A stretch of DNA of 5,223 nt from an uncultured archaeon (lineage in GTDB: Archaea > Thermoproteota > Nitrososphaeria > Conexivisphaerales > CALBHZ01): contig CALBHZ010000286.1 in NCBI GenBank assembly GCA_937892815.1, positions 1 to 5,223 on the forward strand. Reading direction: 5' to 3'. A program made the position numbers and the translations under genes. Numbering within the stretch: the first letter of the stretch is position 1; each line of letters opens with the position of its first letter. Below the pieces are notes generated by a model. The model saw only the letters and a list, made by a program, of their open reading frames with translations, made no database searches and was not told the DNA's origin. Below are positions 1 to 5,185 of the stretch, piece after piece.

Positions 1-70
1 AATGATACGGCGACCACCGAGATCTACACCGTCTAATTCGTCGGCAGCGTCAGATGTGTATAAGAGACAG
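1..70 (+). other. Illumina P5 / Nextera Read 1 adapter (library artefact)
   Basis: This is synthetic sequence. Bases 1-29 are the Illumina P5 flow-cell primer (begins AATGATACGGCGACCACCGA). Bases 30-37 (CGTCTAAT) are an eight-base i5 index, which I recognise as the Nextera XT v2 index S510. Bases 38-70 are the Nextera Read 1 adapter, ending in the Tn5 mosaic end (AGATGTGTATAAGAGACAG, 52-70). Genomic sequence starts at 71. The junction interrupts trpS, so the contig end is a fragment end in the library and not a natural gene end. The mosaic end must not be read as a transposon in the organism. Confidence 0.98.
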
Positions 71-1059
71 TCTCCACATATTCTCATTCCACTTACACAT
101 TCCTCATATACCCTTTCAACTAGCTTATCATCATCAACAAAGTGATATAAGTAAAGCTCGTATACGGAACATTTCCAAGGTTCCCCTCCTAACTCCTTTT
201 GCTCCTTCACGGTAGCTCTGCCTCCTGTAAAGGCATTCATTATCTTCTTTACCACCTCGTCTAAATCATCCGATAAAGTAATCATACTGTATGGGTCTCT
301 CTTCGACATTTTGTAATCTCCTTTTAAAGATCTAACTAGCTTATGATATACGGAAGAAGGCTCAACGAACTTGAAGTCTCTTCTATGTTTAGAAGCTATA
401 TCTCTTGTTAATCGTATATGAGGATCTTGATCTGCGCCAACAGGTACCAGAACGGGTTTAGGACCTCCAAATATCTTGGTCTGAGGAACAAGGATATCGC
501 CGGCCTGAATTAAAGCTGAAAAGTAAAGGCCTGGAGGCCTTTTTCCATATATCGCCTCTAACATGCTCATCGTAACATCTCTAGAGAAGATAAAGGCGAG
601 ATCCTGAACTGCGAGCGCATCCGATTGTTTATATACGATCGCCCTGTTCGGATCAAGCCCTAAGGTAATTATGTCGGCTACGTTAATTATAGCCATCTCG
701 GAGCTCTCCTTTAGTGGAATCCCATTATCTGCATATGCCTCAAGATCAGCTATAGAGTAAAAGACATAGGCTTTATTGCTTATACGTTGAAAGTAGATCA
801 TTTGTTCGGCTGTGATCTTGCTTCCTAAATGGAAGACGCCCGTAGGCTTTATACCCGACATGATAGCGACCTCTTCTCCCTTAAGAGCTGCATTGAGAAA
901 TAAATCCAGATCCCTATGACCAAAAACTATTCTCCTTCGGATGTATTTATTATCTTTTAGCGTATTTCTCAGATCCTCACTTACGGAACTTACGCCAAAC
1001 TCCTTACATAATCGATCGTAATCCTTTATGTCGCTTACTCCCCAAGGATCGATCTTCAA
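71..1059 (-). CDS. trpS: Tryptophan--tRNA ligase, archaeal type (3' end missing)
   Basis: TrpRS charges tRNA-Trp with tryptophan in the cytoplasm. I translated 329 complete codons from a TTG start at 1059-1057. The class I HIGH-type signature is KPTGVFHLGS at residues 71-80, a GADQDPH segment lies near 208-214, and the KMSKS-type signature is KMSKR at 250-254. The stretch after it (FTGGRATV, then CSVYELYLYHF) is typical of archaeal/eukaryotic TrpRS and separates it from TyrRS. The frame is still open at base 71, where adapter begins. By family length I infer that roughly 40 C-terminal residues are missing. The start is supported by a GAGGG Shine-Dalgarno-like stretch (1070-1066) six bases upstream and by a TTGA overlap with the coaD stop, implying translational coupling. 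It is probably second in a coaD-trpS operon. Confidence 0.93.
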
Positions 1060-1553
1060 ATTTTTCCCTCCCCTCTTAGTTCGTCTTTATTAAAGCTTTT
1101 TAACATCCTTCCTGATTGATCCACCTCTCCTTTTCTTATCCTAGTAGACGATATAGGTAGGCCATCTTCAGCTAAAACAAACGGAACTATATAGAGATCT
1201 AGGTGATTAAGTCCCTTTCTTTCCCTTATTTCGCAAGCCTCTAATCCTCTAGCTAAGGTTTCAGGACTTACTACTAAGGCTACGATTTCGTTGTCTTCTA
1301 TAATAGGACCAAAGGGGTCGTTTAATGGAATTATACTGAAACTCTTACCTAGATATTTCCTTTCGATATATTCCCTTATTTTCTTTATTCTAAGTTCAAA
1401 GGGCTCGATATCGGCCTTTCCTAGCTTTTTAGCAAAACTATCGGTTGTAACTCCTATAATTACATGATAACGTTCCTTAAATGCCCTATCTATAAGCTTC
1501 ATGTGTCCCTTGTGGAAATGATCGAACGTTCCTCCTAAAGCGATCTTTCTCAA
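1056..1553 (-). CDS. coaD: Phosphopantetheine adenylyltransferase, archaeal type
   Basis: This enzyme transfers AMP from ATP to 4'-phosphopantetheine to give dephospho-CoA, the penultimate step of CoA synthesis. The 165-residue product is a single nucleotidyltransferase domain. It opens with GGTFDHFHKGH (residues 7-17), whose HKGH is the HxGH ATP-binding motif, and has ISSTRIR (134-140), the second nucleotide-binding signature of the superfamily. The length fits the archaeal PPAT family (COG1019 type), which is distinct from bacterial CoaD. The start codon is TTG (1553-1551), with no convincing Shine-Dalgarno before it, so a short-leader or leaderless transcript from the shared divergent promoter is likely. 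Its TGA stop (1058-1056) overlaps the trpS TTG by two bases. A related adenylyltransferase such as a NMN or FAD synthetase is less likely, given the intact archaeal PPAT pattern. Confidence 0.9.
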   Translation of the reverse strand: MRKIALGGTFDHFHKGHMKLIDRAFKERYHVIIGVTTDSFAKKLGKADIEPFELRIKKIREYIERKYLGKSFSIIPLNDPFGPIIEDNEIVALVVSPETLARGLEACEIRERKGLNHLDLYIVPFVLAEDGLPISSTRIRKGEVDQSGRMLKSFNKDELRGEGKI

Positions 1554-1603
1554 ATTTTTCTACAAAAGATAAAATAAGATATGTTTTTATGCTTTTTCGT
1601 AGA
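1554..1603. promoter_or_regulatory. Compact divergent promoter for coaD-trpS and map
   Basis: This AT-rich spacer separates two genes read away from each other. On the plus strand, GATAAAATA (about 1568-1576) lies about 26 bp before roughly 1598, which suits a short-leader mRNA starting translation at the ATG at 1604. On the minus strand, ATAAAAA (1590-1584) lies about 27 bp before roughly 1560, a few bases ahead of the coaD TTG at 1553. The two boxes are interleaved, so the two initiation complexes would compete. Box positions are read by eye. Confidence 0.5.
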
Positions 1604-2494
1604 ATGAGTCCTGAGGAAGCATACGTTAAAGCCGGCAGAATAGCTAAGGAAGTTGTTGAAAGGGGAGTTAAACGGATTGAGGAAGAAGCGTATATCCTAG
1701 AGATATGTGAGAAAGTAGAGGATGATATAATAGGGTTTGGAGGTAAACCGGCCTTTCCTTGCAATGTTTCTCAAAATGAAGAAGCGGCTCACTACACGGC
1801 TGCTCCGTTTGATAAGAAGAAGATAGAAAGGGGAGCGTTGGTAAAGCTGGATATAGGAGTTCATGTGGAGGGCTTTATCGCAGACGTAGCAATTACAATA
1901 GGATTGAGCAAGAGGTGGGACAACTTAGTAAATGCGGCTAGAGAGACGCTGAAATACGCTCTTATGAAAGTAGAGCCCGGTTTAAGCTTTTCAACGTTTG
2001 GAGGATATGTTGAAGACAAGGCTAGATCGTTAGGCTATATTACGATAGAAAATCTTGCGGGACATCGATTAGGTCCCTACATATTACATGCTGGAGAATC
2101 CGTACCTAATAGAAGGACTCTAACTTCCTCATCCTTTAAAGTAAAAGAGGCCTATGCAATAGAACCCTTTATAGTAGAGTTAGGCGCCGATGCTGTGGTT
2201 ATTGGAAAGGGTAAGAGCAATATCTACAGGTTATCAAGCTTCAAGAAAATTAAAGATAAGAAGATGGGGAGAATAGTGCTTGAGTTATGGAGTAAATATA
2301 GGGGGCTTCCCTTTGCCTCTAGATGGATAGTTAACGAATACGGAGAGGACGGGTTAAAAATTCTAGATCAACTGGTTAAGAAGGGAATCGTCCATAGTTA
2401 CCCGGTCTTAGTGGAGGCAAGTAATGCTCCAGTCGCTCAATTTGAACACACGATTTTGATAAAGGAGGACCGGATTATTGTAACTACGGCTTAA
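1604..2494 (+). CDS. map: Methionine aminopeptidase, type II (archaeal)
   Basis: MetAP removes the initiator methionine from nascent proteins with two active-site metal ions. The pita-bread metallopeptidase residues are all present. Counted from an upstream in-frame ATG at 1589, the metal ligands are D88, D99, H159, E192 and E286, with active-site H68 in AAHYT. Spacings match archaeal MetAP-II closely, and the insert domain of type II enzymes lies between E192 and E286. The C-terminal QFEHTILI is typical. I prefer the ATG at 1604 (296 residues, beginning MSPEEA). It gives the length and N-terminus of the Pyrococcus enzyme (295 residues, from memory), and the only suitable TATA-like box would put the transcript start after 1589. 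No strong Shine-Dalgarno is visible, consistent with a near-leaderless mRNA. The last 11 bases overlap the convergent zinc-ribbon gene. Confidence 0.94.
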   Translation: MSPEEAYVKAGRIAKEVVERGVKRIEEEAYILEICEKVEDDIIGFGGKPAFPCNVSQNEEAAHYTAAPFDKKKIERGALVKLDIGVHVEGFIADVAITIGLSKRWDNLVNAARETLKYALMKVEPGLSFSTFGGYVEDKARSLGYITIENLAGHRLGPYILHAGESVPNRRTLTSSSFKVKEAYAIEPFIVELGADAVVIGKGKSNIYRLSSFKKIKDKKMGRIVLELWSKYRGLPFASRWIVNEYGEDGLKILDQLVKKGIVHSYPVLVEASNAPVAQFEHTILIKEDRIIVTTA

Positions 2495-2663
2495 ACGGTT
2501 CGGCATATATTAGCTTGATGTACATAGGAATATTGCATTTAGGACATTTTCCGCTTTGTTTTAAAACGTAGTCTCCTTGCTGAAATTTCCTTTTATTTTT
2601 AAGTCCGCACCTAGGACATTCTTCAATTGAGACGATGTTTTCCCTTCTCTCTAGTTCTTCCAT
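2484..2663 (-). CDS. Small zinc-ribbon protein of unknown function
   Basis: This 59-residue acidic/basic protein has two CxxC knuckles: CPRCG near the first third and CPKC twenty-one residues after the first pair ends, a rubredoxin-like zinc-ribbon spacing. It carries IEECPRCG, a KFQQGDYV segment, and a C-terminal strand-rich MYIKLIYAE. I do not know its function. Small ribbons of this kind bind nucleic acid or dock onto protein complexes, but that is only a family-level expectation. An in-frame GTG at 2675 would add four residues. I prefer the ATG at 2663 because AGGTG (2677-2673), which contains that GTG, is a good Shine-Dalgarno nine bases before it. It starts just after the DUF1512 stop, so the two genes form an operon and probably work together. 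Four intact cysteines and the tight coupling argue against a chance ORF. Confidence 0.75.
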   Translation of the reverse strand: MEELERRENIVSIEECPRCGLKNKRKFQQGDYVLKQSGKCPKCNIPMYIKLIYAEPFKP

Positions 2664-2675
2664 GATAGAATCCAC

Positions 2676-3797
2676 CTACTGCGATATTCCTAGCGTATTG
2701 CCAACTCCTATTATTATCGCTTTTCCTCCATAGGGTACTTTGTTCTCCACTATCCTAAGTACAGCTTCCTTTACCTCATCAACGGACTCAGCTATCTCCT
2801 TTTTCATTATCGATATCGCCTCTATTATTGATTCCTTAATTATAATGGCATAAAGAGGGATCCCATACTTATGCGCTATTTCTTCAATCTTAAACTTCTC
2901 AACTCCTAAACCACCTATGGCAGCCCCTATTCCCTCAGCAACTTCCCCCGTTTTTTCTCCCTCTAGCTTAAGAGCCGCATCTATCATTATTATCGTCGAA
3001 GCGTCGGAATAGTGGCCGTTTAGTAAATTTATCAACGCTTCATCTACCTTGCCAACGGAACCTTGAGGTCCTTCGGCTTTAATCAAGGCCAGCTTTCTAC
3101 CTTTATATTCAAGCTCAGCCATTACCGTCTCCCTTGCTATTTTTACTTTCTTTACATCTTTCATCAAATGTGAGACGACTAAAGGACCTACGCCATCGCC
3201 CAACGGCTGACCTTCTTCAAGAGCTTTCATGGCTGAAACTAACGCTTCAGCTTGTCTTAATAGTGTAGGGAGTATCATTTGAAGCTGAGCTAGAATATAA
3301 ACGTTAGAAGACTTCTTGCCTAAAATGTAAAAGTGTCTTACGACCTTGTAAATGGAGTTTAAAGCAGCTGCAACCTCTACCATATTTAAAGCACAGCTTC
3401 TTTCTATTTCAGTAGAATCTCTAGGAAGCAACCTCGCTACCTCCTCTTTTAACTGTATATCTTGTGTAGTAAGTACATGATCGAGCTTTTTAACGATTCC
3501 TACTGGATCCAAGTCGACGGGCAATATCGTTACAAACTCTATTAATTCTTCGAACCTAGCCCTTCCTTCAGCAGTAGTTCCCTTTTTTTGTACGTAATTT
3601 AACATTGTTACCCTTGCCTTATCCCTAAACATTTTTAACTTATTCAGATACCTAGATACTTCACCTAAGATTGTCCATGCTTGAATTTTCTGTCCATAAA
3701 CTATTAGGATGATAAAGGGTATCCATATTATGACTAGTTGGAGTATGGGAGGGAACTGGTTATCGCCAAAGGGAAGCCATAGAAGCGCCATTATCAT
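2676..3797 (-). CDS. DUF1512 family membrane-anchored protein
   Basis: I recognise this 373-residue protein as the archaeal DUF1512 family, whose members are about this long and lack an assigned function. One N-terminal hydrophobic segment (about residues 17-35, rich in I, L, V and W) should anchor it in the membrane. It is followed by the lysine/arginine-rich helix KIQ...KLKMFRDKAR, suggesting a cytoplasmic body. The middle (about 100-195) is helical and charged. The C-terminal half holds glycine motifs that look ligand-binding: GDGVGP (200-205), AEGPQGSVGK (241-250), a glycine-rich turn near 284-300, and a terminal GVGNTLGI (364-371). The glycine-rich pattern hints at a nucleotide or phosphate ligand, but no standard P-loop is present. 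ATG at 3797 sits about 25 bp after a TATA box; a second ATG at 3791 is possible. It is first in an operon with the zinc ribbon and lies just downstream of 5S rRNA. Confidence 0.85.
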   Translation of the reverse strand: MIMALLWLPFGDNQFPPILQLVIIWIPFIILIVYGQKIQAWTILGEVSRYLNKLKMFRDKARVTMLNYVQKKGTTAEGRARFEELIEFVTILPVDLDPVGIVKKLDHVLTTQDIQLKEEVARLLPRDSTEIERSCALNMVEVAAALNSIYKVVRHFYILGKKSSNVYILAQLQMILPTLLRQAEALVSAMKALEEGQPLGDGVGPLVVSHLMKDVKKVKIARETVMAELEYKGRKLALIKAEGPQGSVGKVDEALINLLNGHYSDASTIIMIDAALKLEGEKTGEVAEGIGAAIGGLGVEKFKIEEIAHKYGIPLYAIIIKESIIEAISIMKKEIAESVDEVKEAVLRIVENKVPYGGKAIIIGVGNTLGISQ

Positions 3798-3817
3798 TTC
3801 GCCTTTCGAAAATCCTC

Positions 3818-3825
3818 ATAATAAA
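3818..3825 (-). promoter_or_regulatory. TATA box for DUF1512 operon
   Basis: TTTATTAT (3825-3818), preceded by an A-rich BRE-like CAAAAC, is centred about 24-25 bp before the DUF1512 ATG at 3797. That is the spacing expected for a leaderless archaeal mRNA. It begins about 10 bp after the 5S rRNA 3' end, so the operon need not depend on read-through from the rRNA gene. Confidence 0.5.
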
Positions 3826-3835
3826 GGTTTTGGAA

Positions 3836-3952
3836 GGGCGCCGGCACCGCTGCTTCGCGAGGGCTCCCGCACCTCACTAACACAGCGGCGACGACGGGTT
3901 TCACTTCCGGGTTCGGAATGAGACCGGGTGGGCCCCCGTCGCTATGGCCGGC
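3836..3952 (-). rRNA. rrf: 5S ribosomal RNA
   Basis: 5S rRNA is part of the large ribosomal subunit central protuberance. Read on the minus strand, the gene has the conserved loop B/C core CTCATTCCGAACCCGGAAGT, very like crenarchaeal 5S. The two ends carry GCCGGC (3952-3947) and GCCGGC (3845-3840), which pair as helix I. Length is about 117 nt by the helix ends; exact termini could move by a few bases. GC content is about 71% by my count, against clearly AT-rich flanks, as expected for structural RNA in a hot-living archaeon. No 16S or 23S gene is in the window, so it is a solitary 5S unit with its own promoter, a common arrangement in Thermoproteota. The DUF1512 gene follows about 38 bp downstream on the same strand. 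Confidence 0.93.
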
Positions 3953-3977
3953 TATTCTAGACCCTACAATAGACCTC

Positions 3978-3984
3978 TATTTAA
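3978..3984 (-). promoter_or_regulatory. TATA box for 5S rRNA
   Basis: TTAAATA (3984-3978), with an upstream purine-rich AAAAGA as possible BRE, is centred about 28 bp before the inferred 5S 5' end at 3952. It fits an archaeal TBP/TFB promoter driving the 5S gene on its own. Confidence 0.6.
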
Positions 3985-4055
3985 TCTTTTATTTACCGTC
4001 TCAAATCTATGCGTAAGATTTTTGAATGAATTCCTACATAGAGGTAGTAGTTGAT

Positions 4056-4185
4056 GGGGGCGTCGTCTAGCAAGGCAGGACGGCAGGCTCCAGAAGGTTC
4101 AACAGGTTCGCTGACTAAAGGATGATGTGCTTCTGGAGCGCCTGGAGGAACCTGTTGGTCGTGGGTTCAAATCCCACCGCCCCCA
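4056..4185 (+). tRNA. tRNA-Trp (anticodon CCA) with 56-nt intron
   Basis: This tRNA decodes UGG. The acceptor stem is GGGGGCG (4056-4062) with CGCCCCC (4178-4184), and the discriminator is A4185. The D stem is 4065-4068 with 4078-4081, with the invariant GG at 4074-4075. The anticodon stem is GCAGG (4083-4087) with CCTGT (4151-4155); U33 is 4089 and the anticodon CCA is 4090-4092. The T arm is GTGGG / TTCAAAT / CCCAC (4161-4177). CCA is not encoded. An intron at 4094-4149 interrupts the canonical 37/38 site, leaving a 74-nt mature tRNA before CCA addition. The splice site is a clean bulge-helix-bulge: bulges AG|A (4092-4094) and GA|A (4148-4150) flank a 4-bp helix of 4088-4091 with 4144-4147. 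I see no convincing TATA box upstream. The gene converges on prs. Confidence 0.96.
4094..4149 (+). ncRNA. tRNA-Trp intron with box C/D-like methylation guide
   Basis: Besides its splicing role, the intron resembles the archaeal box C/D sRNA encoded in pre-tRNA-Trp introns. It has CTGA (4111-4114, box D type) and ATGATGT (4122-4128, six of seven to box C RUGAUGA). Guide 1, 4100-4109, pairs perfectly with 4148-4157; the fifth base before CTGA (G4106) faces C4151, tRNA position 39. Guide 2, 4130-4139, pairs perfectly with 4087-4096, and G4136 faces C34. Positions 34 and 39 are the two known targets in Haloferax and Pyrococcus. The second box D is degenerate (CTGG at 4142) and no good second box C is visible. 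If the excised intron circularises, the order becomes C, guide 2, D', guide 1, D. Function is inferred from pairing only. Confidence 0.75.
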
Positions 4186-4190
4186 TCACA

Positions 4191-4200
4191 TTTTAATTTA
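4191..4200 (+). terminator. Possible T-rich terminator of tRNA-Trp
   Basis: TTTTAATTTA lies six bases after the discriminator base of tRNA-Trp. Archaeal RNA polymerase ends transcripts at short T runs, and this one separates the tRNA from the convergent prs gene. The evidence is base composition and position only. Confidence 0.35.
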
Positions 4201-4209
4201 TGCGGGTTT

Positions 4210-5118
4210 CTAACAGTTCAGCTCCTTAATAGCTTTCGCTATAGCTGGTGCTACACTAACTTTCGTCGTAGGATTCGGTACGGTATCTGAGCTCACTATC
4301 GCCTTTATATTCATCTTTAAAATCTTCATTAACGCATTATTTACGAATAATCCATGAGTACAAGCGACGGTTATCGATCTTACATCCATTTTCCTTAACA
4401 ACTTTATTGCCTCAATCATCGTCCCTCCAGTACTTATTATATCATCTACTAAAAGGACATCCCTTCCCTTTAAGTTAAGAGGTTTACTGATAGTAACCTC
4501 AACTTCAGAAGGGCTTATTCTCCTTTTAGTTAAAGCCCCGTAATCGCTCGCATTTATCGCTTCAGCAGCTAATTTCGCCCATCCCTCAGACTCCACATCC
4601 GGTCCTATAACGATGACGTCTTCTCCTACTAGTCCTTGACTCCTAGCAAAAGAGGAAAGATACGGCATTGCACTAACGTCTATTACTTTGCCGCCAAATA
4701 TTCGCTCAAAGTTAATTACCCGATGTCTATGAGCATCTACTGTAATTAACGTTTTTATACCAACCCCCTTTAGCAGCTTAGTAACGGTGACGAGGCTGAT
4801 AGCCTCTCCGGGTTTAAACCTCTCATCCTGCCTTGCATATGGGAAGTAGGCAAAGACAAGTGAAACATGCTTCGATCCTAGATCGTTTAGCGCATCGGCA
4901 ATTAGCAGGGTTTCTATCAAGTACTCATCTGGCTTTAACGCTCCTGATTGAACGATTATCGCATGTTTACCAACGACGTCACAGTTTATCCTTACGTATT
5001 TTTCTCCATCCGGAAATTTTTTTATTTCCATATCTGCTAGAGGAATACTCAGCTCTCGCGCTACTCTATAAGCTAAAAGGCTGTTTGAAGAACCTGAAAT
5101 TATTATCTTTTCAGACAT
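4210..5118 (-). CDS. prs: Ribose-phosphate pyrophosphokinase (PRPP synthetase)
   Basis: The enzyme makes PRPP from ribose 5-phosphate and ATP in the cytoplasm, feeding purine, pyrimidine, histidine and tryptophan synthesis. The 302-residue length is normal for the family. Motifs in order: FPDGE (35-39), the ATP-binding YFPYARQDERF (91-101) followed by PGEAIS, TVDAHRH (126-132) at the usual DLH position, GPDVESEGW (172-180), the flexible-loop KRR of TKRRIS (197-202) and the PRPP-binding VLLVDDIISTGGTM (221-234). All catalytic segments are intact. The ATG at 5118 lies about 28 bp after a strong TATA box, so the mRNA is probably leaderless or nearly so. A GGAGAG directly abuts the ATG, too close to act as a normal Shine-Dalgarno. 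Its 3' end faces the tRNA-Trp gene, 24 bp away. There is no partner gene in the window. Confidence 0.95.
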   Translation of the reverse strand: MSEKIIISGSSNSLLAYRVARELSIPLADMEIKKFPDGEKYVRINCDVVGKHAIIVQSGALKPDEYLIETLLIADALNDLGSKHVSLVFAYFPYARQDERFKPGEAISLVTVTKLLKGVGIKTLITVDAHRHRVINFERIFGGKVIDVSAMPYLSSFARSQGLVGEDVIVIGPDVESEGWAKLAAEAINASDYGALTKRRISPSEVEVTISKPLNLKGRDVLLVDDIISTGGTMIEAIKLLRKMDVRSITVACTHGLFVNNALMKILKMNIKAIVSSDTVPNPTTKVSVAPAIAKAIKELNC

Positions 5119-5142
5119 CTCTCCATAAGTTCATACATTTCG

Positions 5143-5157
5143 AAATATATATGTATA
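5143..5157 (-). promoter_or_regulatory. TATA box for prs
   Basis: On the minus strand TATACATATATATTT (5157-5143) is the strongest TATA element in the window. Its downstream half is centred about 28 bp before the prs ATG at 5118, consistent with transcription starting at or a couple of bases before the start codon. Confidence 0.6.
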
Positions 5158-5185
5158 TTGTTCTATTCTCTGCTCAATTTATGGC

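Noticed and set aside
52..70. Tn5-like mosaic end suggesting a transposon
   Set aside because: It is contiguous with P5 and an i5 index, so it is the Nextera transposase adapter from library preparation.
1486..1764. Minus-strand open frame of 92 codons
   Set aside because: It lies antisense to the start of map and overlaps coaD out of frame; the product is serine/isoleucine-rich without motifs, as expected for a shadow frame.
3029..3077. Walker A-like AEGPQGSVGK in the DUF1512 protein
   Set aside because: The spacing does not fit GxxxxGK[ST] and no S/T follows the lysine; I treat it as a family glycine motif, not a P-loop.
3709..3921. Plus-strand open frame of 70 codons
   Set aside because: It runs antisense across the DUF1512 N-terminus and through most of the 5S rRNA gene; it has no recognisable domain.
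3836..3952. GC-rich island as possible horizontally transferred DNA
   Set aside because: The high GC is fully explained by 5S rRNA in a thermophile.
4015..4041. TATA box for tRNA-Trp (ATTTTTGAA or TACATA)
   Set aside because: Neither matches the archaeal box well at the right distance from 4056; the promoter probably lies in 3985-4055 but I cannot place it.
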